Below, in pieces: positions 10,279-18,610 of a DNA stretch of 64,000 bases. How positions within the stretch are numbered: the first letter of the stretch is position 1; every line of letters begins with the position of its first letter. The stretch is from CAVVYV01 sp963818205 (lineage in GTDB: Bacteria > Actinomycetota > Thermoleophilia > Solirubrobacterales > 70-9), in assembly GCA_963818205.1 (NCBI GenBank), contig CAWFRG010000013.1, positions 186,001-250,000 on the forward strand. Reading direction: 5' to 3'. The notes beneath the pieces are model-generated. The model was given only the letters and a program-made list of their open reading frames with translations. It had not been told where the DNA came from and searched no databases. Both the position numbers and the translations under genes were made by a program.

Positions 10279-11469
10279 ATGAGCACTGTCGACGGTAAAG
10301 CGGATGGGGCCCGCCGCAACGGGGCCCGTGACGACAAGGTCCGGGTCGCAGTCGTCGGGGTCGGCAACTGCGCGAGCTCCTTCGTGCAGGGGGTCCAGTT
10401 CTACAAGGACGCCGACCCCGCCGAGCAGGTGCCGGGTCTCATGCATGTGGATCTCGGTGGCTACCACGTGCGCGACATCGAGTTCACCGCTGCCTTCGAC
10501 ATCGACGCCGACAAGGTCGGCAAGGACCTCTCCGAGGCGATCTTCGCCGGTCAGAACAACACGCTGAAGTTCTCCCAGGTGCCGAAGCTCGGGGTCAAGG
10601 TTCATCGCGGGATGACCCACGACGGCCTCGGCAAGTACCTGAAGGAGAAGATCACCAAGGCGCCGGGGCAGACCGCCGACATCGTCGGGATCCTCCAGGA
10701 CACGCAGACGGACGTACTCGTCTGCTACCTGCCGGTCGGCTCCGAGCAGGCGACCAAGTGGTACGTCGAGCAGGCGCTCGCGGCCGGGGTCGGCTTCGTC
10801 AACTGCCTGCCGGTGTTCATCGCCCGCGAGGACTACTGGGACCGGCGCTTCACCGAGGCCGGCCTGCCGATCATCGGCGACGACATCAAGTCGCAGGTCG
10901 GGGCGACGATCGTCCACCGCCAGCTCGCCCGCCTCTTCGCCGAACGCGGTGTGCGCATCGAGCGCACCAGCCAGCTCAACGTGGGCGGCAACATGGACTT
11001 CTACAACATGCTCGAACGCGAGCGGCTCGAGTCGAAGAAGATCTCAAAGACAAACGCGGTCACCTCGATCATGGACCACGAGCTGCCGGCGGACGACGTC
11101 TACATCGGCCCCTCCGACTACGTCCCCTGGCTCACCGACCGCAAGTGGGCGCACATCCGGGTCGAGGGCAAGTCCTTCGGTGACGTCCCGCTCAACCTCG
11201 AGCTCAAGCTCGAGGTCTGGGACTCGCCGAACTCGGCGGGGATCGTGATCGACGCAGTCCGGATCGTGAAGCTGGCGCTCAATCACGGGATCACCGGGCA
11301 GCTCGACGGGCCCTCGAGCTACCTGATGAAGTCGCCGCACAACCAGCGCCCCGACTCCCTCGCCCGCGAGCAGACCGAGGAGTTCATCGCCAAGTACGCC
11401 CGCCAGCGGGGGGTCCCCGCCAAGGCGGGCAAGAAGTCGAAAACGAGGACGAAGGCCAAGGCGAAGTAG
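10279..11469 (+). CDS. ino1: myo-Inositol-1-phosphate synthase
   Basis: 396 residues. Converts glucose-6-phosphate to inositol-1-phosphate with NAD+ as a catalytic cofactor. Begins at ATG after a strong AAGGAGG. Features include the NAD-binding loop VAVVGVGNCASSFVQG, NCLPVFIAREDYW, the active-site stretch IIGDDIKSQVGATIVHR, LNVGGNMDFYNML, and SYLMKSPHNQRPD near the C-terminus. The tail is Lys-rich (KAGKKSKTRTKAKAK). It belongs to the short actinobacterial/archaeal form. Its product feeds the PIP synthase immediately upstream. Confidence 0.96.
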   Translation: MSTVDGKADGARRNGARDDKVRVAVVGVGNCASSFVQGVQFYKDADPAEQVPGLMHVDLGGYHVRDIEFTAAFDIDADKVGKDLSEAIFAGQNNTLKFSQVPKLGVKVHRGMTHDGLGKYLKEKITKAPGQTADIVGILQDTQTDVLVCYLPVGSEQATKWYVEQALAAGVGFVNCLPVFIAREDYWDRRFTEAGLPIIGDDIKSQVGATIVHRQLARLFAERGVRIERTSQLNVGGNMDFYNMLERERLESKKISKTNAVTSIMDHELPADDVYIGPSDYVPWLTDRKWAHIRVEGKSFGDVPLNLELKLEVWDSPNSAGIVIDAVRIVKLALNHGITGQLDGPSSYLMKSPHNQRPDSLAREQTEEFIAKYARQRGVPAKAGKKSKTRTKAKAK

Positions 11470-11493
11470 GGGAGATCGACGGCCGCACCCTCC

Positions 11494-11541
11494 GGGGTCG
11501 GGTCTTGCATTCCGAGATGTCGTATCGCAAGACCTGACCCC
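11494..11541. repeat. REP-like inverted repeat between ino1 and the PimA-like/PHP gene
   Basis: GGGGTCGGGTCTTGC at 11494-11508 and GCAAGACCTGACCCC at 11527-11541 pair at 14 of 15 positions around an 18-base loop. The GGGTCAGGTCTTGC type of palindrome is the form seen in REP elements mobilised by Y1 (REP-associated tyrosine) transposases; no such transposase is in the window. It may also act as a bidirectional transcription stop. Confidence 0.65.
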
Positions 11542-11555
11542 CATATCCTGCGCTG

Positions 11556-13451
11556 GTGGCCGCCGACTCCCTTGCGATCGCCCAGGTGAGCCCGCATCCC
11601 TGGGGCTCGCGGAACGAGATCAACGAGTTCGTCGCCCGCACCTCCGAAGAGCTGACGCGGCGGGGGCATCGCCTCCTGATCGTCGCCCCCTCGGAGTCGC
11701 GGACGGCGATCCGCGATTCGCGCCAGGCGATCCGCGAGGCGGCTGAGAATCCGCGCTCGCTCTTCTCAGGGCGGGAACCGCGGGTCCTGGCGATCGGCGG
11801 CACGATCCCCCTCCCCAGCGGCCCCCGGCGGCGGCCGGCGCCGATTCCCGTTGACGTCAGCAGAACCCTGGAGCAGCTCCTCGGGTCGGCGCCCCTCGAC
11901 CTGGTCCACGTCCACGAGCCCTTTGCCCCCAGTCCCGGCTCGGCGGCGCTACGCCACTCGCAATCGCTCAACGTCGCCAGCTTTCACGAGCCGGCCGAGC
12001 GGGTGCTCTCGACCCAGGTGGCGCGGATGGTGGTCGAGGTCTTCTTCGGGCGGATCGACGCCCGAATCGCGAGCAACGAGGCGACCGGCGAGCTGCTGGA
12101 ACGCTTCTTCCCGGGCGCCTACGAGCTGATCCGTCCCGGGGCCGATGTCGCCAAGCCGGCCCTGCCGGCGCCGCCGGAGGGGCGGATCCGGATCGTCCAT
12201 TGCGCCCTGGAGGAGCGCGGGGCGCTGCGCCTTCTGCTCCGGGCCCTGCGCAAGCTTCCCGAAGAGCTCGACTGGGAGGGGGTGATCTGGTTCGAGGGCC
12301 CGACCGATCCCCTCGCCCGCGTGAGTCGGCGGCTGCGCGAGCGGCTGAGCGTTGTTCGGCCGGCCGATGGGGAGCCGGCGGAGTTCATCGTCGGTGCCGA
12401 CGTCGTCTGCCTCGCCTCCGGCGGGGTACGGATGGCGCCTGCCCTGATCCGCAAGGCGCTCGCGGCCGGCGCCGTCCCGATCGTCTCCGACCTCGAGCTC
12501 TACGGCGAGCTGGTCGGCGACGGCGAGCGGGGGCTGCTCTTCCCGATCGGTGACGTGCAGACGCTGGCGGCCCAACTCGATCGCCTCTGCTCGGATCGTT
12601 CGCTGCGCGAGCAGCTCCGGAGCAGGGGCCGCGAGGGCGGCGAGGGCCGAAGCTGGGCGGCGGTCACCGACGATCTCGAGCGCGTCTACCGGCAGCTGGT
12701 CGCGAGGCGGCACGACTCCGCGGGCGACAGCGAGGTGCGGGCGCGGCTCGCCGGGCGTCCCTACACCCACTGCGACCTGCACATGCACACCGACCACTCC
12801 CCCGACTGCGCGACCCCGGTCGAGGTCCTCCTGGAGACCGCCAAGGAGCGCGGCCTCGGCGCGATCGCGATCACCGATCACAACGAGATCTCCGGGGCGC
12901 TCGAGGCGCGCGAGGCCGCGAAGCGAATCGGGGGGATCAAGGTGATCGTCGCCGAGGAGGTGAAGACGGCCTCCGAGGGGGAGGTGATCGGCCTCTTCCT
13001 CGAGGAGAAGATCGAGCGCGGCATGTCGATGGCCGAGACGATCGCCGAGATCCGCCGGCAGGGCGGGTTGGTCTACGTCCCGCATCCGTTCGACCGCTTC
13101 CACTCCGTCCCCGACTACGAGCACCTGCTGAAGATCGTCGAGGAGATCGACATCCTCGAGGTCTTCAACCCGAGGATCGCCCTCTCGGCCTTCAACGAGG
13201 AGGCGGTGCGCTTCGCCCGCAAGTACTCGATCGTCCCCGGGGCCGGCTCCGACAGCCACGTCGCCCAGGGGCTGGGCAGCGTCAAGATCAGGCTCCGTGA
13301 TTTCGAGGGCCCGGAGGAGTTCCTCGAGTCGATGCGCCAGGCGGACATCGTTCGCAAGCACAAGAACCTGATCTACGTTCAGGCGCTGAAGTTCCTGCAG
13401 ACGAGCGGCGGCCGGGGCGGCCGTTCGCTGGCGCGCTCGGGCAAGAGTTGA
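11556..13451 (+). CDS. Fusion of a PimA-like (GT4) glycosyltransferase domain with a PHP phosphoesterase domain
   Basis: 631 residues from GTG at 11556. Residues 1-380 follow the PimA/GT4 fold: IAQVSPHPWGSRNEINEF at the N-terminus, LVHVHEPFAPSPGSAALR (compare HIHEPNAPS of PimA) and SDLELYGELVGDGERGLLFP. The catalytic E-x7-E stretch of GT4 enzymes is absent; the corresponding segment reads GGVRMAPALIRKALAAGA, so glycosyl transfer is doubtful. Residues 400-625 form a PHP domain with a full metal site: CDLHMHTDHSPDC, AITDHNEISGA, VAEEVKT, VPHPFDRF and GAGSDSHVAQGLG. Such domains hydrolyse phosphoesters (histidinol phosphate, nucleic acids, small phosphates). It lies directly after ino1 and one base overlaps the next gene, so an inositol-phosphate or lipid-phosphate substrate is an attractive inference. 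Confidence 0.85.
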   Translation: MAADSLAIAQVSPHPWGSRNEINEFVARTSEELTRRGHRLLIVAPSESRTAIRDSRQAIREAAENPRSLFSGREPRVLAIGGTIPLPSGPRRRPAPIPVDVSRTLEQLLGSAPLDLVHVHEPFAPSPGSAALRHSQSLNVASFHEPAERVLSTQVARMVVEVFFGRIDARIASNEATGELLERFFPGAYELIRPGADVAKPALPAPPEGRIRIVHCALEERGALRLLLRALRKLPEELDWEGVIWFEGPTDPLARVSRRLRERLSVVRPADGEPAEFIVGADVVCLASGGVRMAPALIRKALAAGAVPIVSDLELYGELVGDGERGLLFPIGDVQTLAAQLDRLCSDRSLREQLRSRGREGGEGRSWAAVTDDLERVYRQLVARRHDSAGDSEVRARLAGRPYTHCDLHMHTDHSPDCATPVEVLLETAKERGLGAIAITDHNEISGALEAREAAKRIGGIKVIVAEEVKTASEGEVIGLFLEEKIERGMSMAETIAEIRRQGGLVYVPHPFDRFHSVPDYEHLLKIVEEIDILEVFNPRIALSAFNEEAVRFARKYSIVPGAGSDSHVAQGLGSVKIRLRDFEGPEEFLESMRQADIVRKHKNLIYVQALKFLQTSGGRGGRSLARSGKS

Positions 13452-14108
13452 TGCAGCCGCAAGGGGCCGAGCCCGGTCCGAAGAAGAGGCAGGGCGCCGT
13501 GTCATCTACGACGGACGACGAGATCCGCGAGAAATATCTCGAGCGCGCGATCCGCGAGCTCAACGACCTGGGCAGGGAGCTATCCGCCTGCCGGGACTGC
13601 CCCCGCGGCAGCGTGATGCCCGTGCAGGGCTCCGGTCATCCGCAGGCCGACATCCTCATGCTCAAGCACGCTGCTACCTCGGCCGAGATCGAGGAGGGAG
13701 TGGCCTTCTACGGCCGCGCCGGCAACGCGTTGATGAAGAGCTTCAAGCGGCTCGCGATCGATCCGATCGTCGTCTTCGGCACCCTCTGCGTCAAGTGCCC
13801 CTTGACCGATCCGAGCCACGCGTCGCAGGAGTGCGTCGCCAGGATCGCCGAGGAGATCGCGATCGTCCAGCCCCGGATCGTCGTGATCATGGGCACCGAC
13901 GCCCTCGAGATCCTCAATGACCTCGAGCTGCCTCTGGCCGCCGAGATCGAGCCTCGTGAGCGGCGAGATCCAGAGCCTCACCCCGACCATCGATGCGCTC
14001 TTTGTTCCGGACATCGACGAGTCGCTCGATGAGGAGAAGGCGAAGCAGCGCTTCTGGTCGGCCTTCCGAGTGCTCGGCTCCTGGTACGACCAGGTGCCGC
14101 CCTACTAG
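13451..14108 (+). CDS. Uracil-DNA glycosylase superfamily protein (family 4/5-like), one frameshift
   Basis: About 218 residues. Iron-sulfur-type Cys pairs are present (LSACRDCPRGS and LCVKCPLTDPSHASQEC) and GVAFYGRAGNALM resembles the family-4 GRPFVGRAG substrate-pocket loop. The C-terminal part (VSGEIQSLTPTIDALFVPD, then RVLGSWYDQVPPY) is in another frame after an extra base near 13953-13955. The ATG overlaps the stop of the PHP fusion gene by one base. The catalytic GEAPG loop reads MLKHAATSAEIEE, so catalysis may differ from classical UDG. A DNA-repair role is the family expectation. Confidence 0.7.
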
Positions 14109-14115
14109 GTCGCGC

Positions 14116-14258
14116 TTAGCCGCAGTAGGCGAAGGCGTTGAGGGTCACCGCCGGGTTGGTGCCCGAGTGGAGGCCCGAGACGAGCCAGCCGTTGTCGACC
14201 AGGCGGGACATCGATCGTTCGCTGCTGCGGTTGTGAGCGCCACCTCCGCGGACTAGAC
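14116..14258 (-). pseudogene. C-terminal remnant of a secreted-protein gene
   Basis: About 45 codons in the minus frame read GGGAHNRSSERSMSRLVDN then GWLVSGLHSGTNPAVTLNA and AFAYCG-stop. Endings of the form VTLxAYAYC are common at the C-termini of secreted actinobacterial proteins of unknown function. No start or N-terminal part is present because the plus-strand gene at 14267 begins immediately upstream. I interpret it as a leftover fragment. Confidence 0.45.
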
Positions 14259-14266
14259 TCGCGCCC

Positions 14267-14353
14267 ATGGGTCTGATGAATGCGTTCAAGTCGATGCGGA
14301 TGAAGGACCCCGTGGACGTGATCGCGCAGGTGGTGCGGATCCTCGGGCAGTAG
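14267..14353 (+). CDS. Possible 28-residue peptide upstream of the zinc-ribbon gene
   Basis: ATG to TAG encodes MGLMNAFKSMRMKDPVDVI plus AQVVRILGQ, an amphipathic, basic-then-hydrophobic peptide. The stop is two bases before the ATG of the zinc-ribbon protein, as in a coupled leader. No clear ribosome site precedes it, so it could be chance. Confidence 0.35.
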   Translation: MGLMNAFKSMRMKDPVDVIAQVVRILGQ

Positions 14354-14355
14354 CG

Positions 14356-14544
14356 ATGGAGCTCGAGGAACGCACGATCGAGCAGCTCCCCGATCGGTGC
14401 GAGAACTGCGGCGCGAAGCTCACCGACGCGGAGAAGCGGACCGCTCTCACCGAGGGGCCTCCCGGCGGGGCCGTTCTCTGCACGATCTGCGCCGCTGAAG
14501 TCGTCCCCGTAGCGGACGAAGAGGACGAGGCCGGCGCGGCCTAG
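14356..14544 (+). CDS. Small zinc-ribbon protein
   Basis: 62 residues. Two CxxC knuckles (RCENCGAKL and LCTICAAEV) 27 residues apart would bind one zinc ion. The C-terminus is acidic (VADEEDEAGAA) and the N-terminus is MELEERTIEQLPD. No catalytic residues. Such proteins are usually protein- or nucleic-acid-binding adaptors; I do not recognise the specific family. Confidence 0.6.
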   Translation: MELEERTIEQLPDRCENCGAKLTDAEKRTALTEGPPGGAVLCTICAAEVVPVADEEDEAGAA

Positions 14545-14577
14545 GGTCCGCGGCGCCCGCGCTCCCGCACGGTCGGA

Positions 14578-14591
14578 CCCTGCGGGTAGCG
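14578..14591 (-). repeat. Dispersed 14-base motif, copy A (CGCTACCCGCAGGG)
   Basis: Minus-strand copy with one change from the consensus CGCTACCTGCAGGG. It lies between two convergent genes. Other copies are at 54654, 54957, 55549 and 59347. Confidence 0.45.
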
Positions 14592-14607
14592 GGGCCCGGC
14601 CTGATTC

Positions 14608-15390
14608 TCAGACGCCGGGGGCGGCGGCCTCGGCCAGGTTTTCCATCGCCTCGATCGTGCCGCTGCTGAGGGCGCGGACGACCACCGTGTCGAGCGCTCG
14701 GTAGCGGCTCAGCCCCGACTGGGCCTCTCCGGGCTCCTGTGCGGCGACGCCGACGCTGCCCACGGGCGCGTCGAGGCGGGAAAAGTGATTCCGGTAGCCC
14801 TCGTGGAGGTCGCGATAGAAGGATTCCTCCTTCGCGAGCCGCTCGGCGGCGTCTAAGCCGACGGCGGTCCGGACGTAGCCGAACAGCGGCGGAGTCTCGC
14901 GGCCGGCCTCCTTCGCCCCTGACTCGACCTGCTCACGGCGCTCCGCGGCGAGCTCGGGGGTCATCCAGTTGAGGAAGACGCCGTCCCAGGCCTCGCCACC
15001 GAGGGCGGACATCCTCGGGCCCATCGCCCCCAACAGCAGGCGGATCCCCGGTAGTGCCTGGCGGAGCTCGGGCAACGCGGCCCGCATCGTCGTCAGCGGC
15101 TTCTCGGTGAACCCGGAGCCGATCCCGAGCCAGAGGCGCTCGCGGTCGAGCCCGAGGCGCTCGATGTCGGCGGCGATCTCGGCCGGCTGCTGGCGGTCGA
15201 GGGCGATCACGGCGACACCGAGGTCCACTCTCTCCGCCCCCTTTGCGAATTCCGCCAGAGTCTCCAGGCCCTTCGCCCCCGGATGGTCGTTCGACCACAT
15301 CGAGGCATAGCCGAGCTCCTGGCAGCGGGCGGCGAGCTCGGGGGCAACCCCCGGGTCAAGTCCCGCGGCGACGCCGAATCCGCGACTCAT
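14608..15390 (-). CDS. LLM-class (F420/flavin-dependent) oxidoreductase
   Basis: 260 residues of luciferase-like TIM-barrel type. Visible features: the N-terminal strand GFGVAAGLDPGVAPELAARC, YASMWSNDHPGAKG, DLGVAVIALDRQQP, LWLGIGSGFTEKPLT and LLLGAMGPRMSALGGEAWDG. This arrangement matches F420-dependent members of the family, which reduce or oxidise small molecules; the substrate is unknown. The ATG at 15390 overlaps the TGA of the upstream methyltransferase (ATGA), so the two genes form an operon. Slightly shorter than the usual 290-340 residues. Confidence 0.8.
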   Translation of the reverse strand: MSRGFGVAAGLDPGVAPELAARCQELGYASMWSNDHPGAKGLETLAEFAKGAERVDLGVAVIALDRQQPAEIAADIERLGLDRERLWLGIGSGFTEKPLTTMRAALPELRQALPGIRLLLGAMGPRMSALGGEAWDGVFLNWMTPELAAERREQVESGAKEAGRETPPLFGYVRTAVGLDAAERLAKEESFYRDLHEGYRNHFSRLDAPVGSVGVAAQEPGEAQSGLSRYRALDTVVVRALSSGTIEAMENLAEAAAPGV

Positions 15391-16734
15391 CGCTCCAGCA
15401 GCGCCACGCACTCGATGTGGGGCGTCTGCGGGAACATGTCCACCGGTCTCACCCGGCGGAGCCTATAGCCGGCCTCGCCGAGCTGGGCGGCGTTCGGGGC
15501 GAGGGTGGTCGGGTTGCAGGAGACGTAGACGACACGCCTCGCCTCGCACTCGATCAGCCGCCGAACCACCTTCTTCGAGAGTCCGGCCCGGGGCGGGTCG
15601 ACCACCACCACGTCCGGGCGCCCGGCCTCTTCGAGCAGCGGGCTGATCTGCTTGCGGGCGTCGCCGACCCGGAAGCGAGCGTTCTCGATCTCGTTGATAT
15701 GCGCGTTCTCCTCGGCGTCGGCGACCGCCTCACCAACCAGCTCGATCCCCCACACCTCTCCCGCCCTCCCGGCCATCGTCAGGCCGAGGGTGCCGATCCC
15801 GCAGAAGAGGTCGAAGAGGCGCTCGCTGCCCTCGAGCGCCGCCATCTCGGCGGCGAAGCCGTAGAGGCGCTCGGCCATCTCGGTGTTGGTCTGGAAGAAC
15901 GCCGAGTGGGAGATCCGGAAGCGCAGCCCGCCGAGCTCCTCGTAGAGGTGCTCGCGGCCGAGCGCCCCCGTGGGCCCGTCGGTGCCGGAGCCGGTCCCTT
16001 CGACCACGGTGTGGAGATCGACGGGAGGCCTGGGGATCTCCTCGGGAGAGGTCACCAGGCGGGTCTGAAGCTGGCCGGTCCGGCGGCCCTCCCGGACGAC
16101 GAGGTTGCGGAGCGCTCCGCTGCCCCCGCGGGGGTCGTAGGCGGGGAGGCCCTGCGGCGCGCCCCCAGGCCCGGACCTGGTTGCGAGCGAGGTTGTTCTC
16201 CTCCGAGGCCAGCTGGCAGTCCTCCGCGTCCACCACCTCGTCCCAGCGGCCGCGGGCGTGGTAGCCCAGCACCAGTTCGCCGTCGCGCTCGCCGAAGGAG
16301 TACTCGAGCTTGTTGCGGTAGCGCCACTGCTCCACCGCGGGCTCGATCGGGTCCAGCTCGTAGCCCGAGAGACCGCCGAGCCGGGTGAGGGAGTCGTCCA
16401 CCTGCTGCTGCTTGTGGCGGAGCTGCTCCTCGTAGGGAAGGGCCTGCCAGGGCGCCCCTGGACAGGGTTCGCCGCCGTGGTCGCACCGCTCGGGCACCCG
16501 GTCGGGGCTCGGGCGAACGATCTCGACCGTCCGCGCCTCCGCATAGCCCCGCTTCGCCCTGGTCACCTCGGCCTGCACCCGGTCGCCGGGGAGCGCCCCG
16601 CTCACGAAGACGACGTAGCCATCGCGGCGGGCGATCCCCTTGCCGCCATAGGCGAGGGAATCGATCTCGAGCAGGAGCGACTCTCCCCGCGCCGGCCGCG
16701 GGGACGTAGTGCTCGCTGCGGGTCCCTCACTCAT
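15387..16734 (-). CDS. RNA m5U methyltransferase of the RlmD/RumA-TrmA family, one frameshift
   Basis: SAM-dependent methyltransferase acting on uridine C5 in RNA. The N-terminal TRAM domain (LLLEIDSLAYGGKGIARRDG, VSGALPGDRVQAEV) precedes an iron-sulfur region where only RCDHGGEPCPGAPWQ and AEDCQLA remain; the third expected Cys is Ala. The catalytic domain has LFDLFCGIGTLGLT (SAM), VVVDPPRAGLSKK, and VSCNPTTLA with the nucleophilic Cys. One extra G in the run at 16162-16166 splits the gene between QVRAW and GLPAYDPRG, most likely a homopolymer error. Starts MSEGPAAS and overlaps the LLM gene at its stop. Confidence 0.88.
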
Positions 16735-16755
16735 CCCCGATCATCTTGCAGCACG

Positions 16756-18243
16756 GTGACCCTCGACCTCGACTCATACCGCGAGCGGGCCGAGAGCTTC
16801 CTCGAGGAGCTCGACCGCGAGTACTACCTCCATCTCGCCGGTCACAAGAGCGAGCTTGAGGTGGAGGCGATCTACGGGCGCTACGGCGCTCTGTTCGAGC
16901 GCGAGGCGGTCGAGCGGATCGGGGAGCTCCGGCGGGCGTCGGCCGGCGAGCTCGGTCGCCGGCTTCGCTACCTCCATCAGTTCGCCCTCGAGGGCCACCT
17001 CGGGGCTGCCACCCGAGCCGAGGAGGCGCGGCTGGCGGAGCTCGAGGCGACCATGGAGATCGAGGTCGATGGGGAATCGATGCCCTACCGAGCGGCCGCG
17101 ATCGCCCAGGCGAACGAGAAGAGCGCCGAGCGCCGCGCCGCGATCGAGGCCGCCCGCAACGCCACCCTCTCGGAGCGGCTCAGCCCGCTCCACCGCGAGA
17201 TGCTCGAGCGCTGGCACCGGATCTGCGCCGAGCTCGGCTGGCCCTCCTACCTCGATGCCTTCGCCGAGCTGCGGGGGCTGGACCTGGTCGCGCTTCGCCG
17301 GCAGCTGGACGAGTTCGCCGAGGCGACCGGGGAGCGGTACGAGGCAGTCGTCGACCCGGAGCTCGAGCGGGCGGTGGGGATGCCGCTAGCCCGGCTCCGA
17401 CGCTCGGATCTCGTCCGCGTCTTCCGCGCCGTCAACCTCGATCGGCTCTTCCCCCCCGATCGCCTCGTCGACTCCTTTCGCCGCACCCTTGCCGGGATCG
17501 GGATCGACCTCGACGCGCAGTCGAACGTCCTCCTCGACACCGAGTCGCGCCCGACCAAGAGCCCGCGGGCATTCTGCGCGACCCCCCGGGTGCCGGAGGA
17601 GGTTCACCTGGTGGTGCCGCCGATCGGCGGCCGCGAGGACTTCGCCACCCTCCTCCACGAGGGCGGTCACGCCGAGCACTACGGCAACACCAAGGCGGCG
17701 CTCCCGTTCGAGTTCCGCCACCTCGGCGACAACGCGGTCACCGAGTCGTTCGCCTTCCTCCTCGAGGGCCTGACCGCCGACCCGGCCTGGCTGAGCGAGG
17801 TGCTCGGGATCGAGGACCCCGACGCGGCCGTCTCGCACGCGAGGGCGGCGAGGCTGCTGATGCTGCGGCGCTACTCGGCGAAGATCGCCTACGAGGTGGA
17901 GCTCCACGGCCCCGGGGTCGAGCTCGACGCGATGCGGAGCCGCTACGTCGAGTTGCTCAGCGACAGGGTCGGGGTCGCCTGGCCCGCCGAGACCTGGCTC
18001 TCGGACATCGATCCCGGCTTCTATGTCGCCTGCTACCTGCGGGCCTGGGCGCTTGAGCTGAGCTGGCGCCGGGCGTTGCTGGAGCGCTTCGGGGAAGGCT
18101 GGTTCCGGCGCCCGGAGGCCGGGGAGTGGCTGCTGGCGCTGTGGGGACAGGGGCAGCGGCTCGGCGCCGAGGAGCTTCTCGGCGAGACCCTGGGGGAGTC
18201 GCTCGACTTCGAGGGGCTCGCCTCTGAGCTCACGGCGATATAG
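16756..18243 (+). CDS. Zinc metallopeptidase with HEGGH motif (M3/M32-like)
   Basis: 495 residues from GTG at 16756 (VTLDLDSYRERAESFLEEL). Largely alpha-helical. The active site is FATLLHEGGHAEHYGN with the two His ligands and catalytic Glu, and NAVTESFAFLLEGL supplies the third-ligand Glu downstream, the gluzincin arrangement of M3 and M32 peptidases. No signal peptide, so cytoplasmic. It is divergent from the methyltransferase gene (22 bases between starts), suggesting a shared promoter region. Confidence 0.8.
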   Translation: MTLDLDSYRERAESFLEELDREYYLHLAGHKSELEVEAIYGRYGALFEREAVERIGELRRASAGELGRRLRYLHQFALEGHLGAATRAEEARLAELEATMEIEVDGESMPYRAAAIAQANEKSAERRAAIEAARNATLSERLSPLHREMLERWHRICAELGWPSYLDAFAELRGLDLVALRRQLDEFAEATGERYEAVVDPELERAVGMPLARLRRSDLVRVFRAVNLDRLFPPDRLVDSFRRTLAGIGIDLDAQSNVLLDTESRPTKSPRAFCATPRVPEEVHLVVPPIGGREDFATLLHEGGHAEHYGNTKAALPFEFRHLGDNAVTESFAFLLEGLTADPAWLSEVLGIEDPDAAVSHARAARLLMLRRYSAKIAYEVELHGPGVELDAMRSRYVELLSDRVGVAWPAETWLSDIDPGFYVACYLRAWALELSWRRALLERFGEGWFRRPEAGEWLLALWGQGQRLGAEELLGETLGESLDFEGLASELTAI

Positions 18244-18283
18244 GCTCTTCGCGCACTTTGCGTCAACTGCGAGGAGGTCCGAA

Positions 18284-18601
18284 GTGGAAGGAAGTGAAGG
18301 CAGCGGCGTCCGCGACCAGGTCCAGAAGGCGATCGACGAGCTGAGGGAGGCCGGTGAGAAGGCGACCGGCGATGTCCGCTCGAGGATCGACGATGCGGTC
18401 TCCCGGCTCCGTGAGGCGACCGAGGGCGCCGGCTCCAGGGCCCAGGATCAGGTGAGCAGCTGGCGGGAGACCCTCGACGGGGCCACCGAGGACGTGCGAA
18501 AGGAGCTGGGCAAGCTAGCGGTCAGGGCGCAGAGCTCAGTCGAGGCGCTCGATGAGATCGCCAAGGAGATCGACGAGCGCCGCAAGTCGCTGAGCAAGTA
18601 G
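18284..18601 (+). CDS. Small helical coiled-coil protein
   Basis: 105 residues from GTG behind GAGGAGGT. Entirely charged, heptad-rich helix (VRDQVQKAIDELREAGEKA, GKLAVRAQSSVEALDEIAK), ending ERRKSLSK. Resembles apolipoprotein- or phasin-like small proteins of actinobacteria. It converges with another coiled-coil gene ending 10 bases downstream. Function unknown. Confidence 0.65.
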   Translation: MEGSEGSGVRDQVQKAIDELREAGEKATGDVRSRIDDAVSRLREATEGAGSRAQDQVSSWRETLDGATEDVRKELGKLAVRAQSSVEALDEIAKEIDERRKSLSK

Positions 18602-18610
18602 CCCGGACGA

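Noticed and set aside
11949..13505. 518-codon minus frame opposite the PimA-like/PHP gene
   Set aside because: Shadow of the real plus-strand gene, which has intact PHP motifs.
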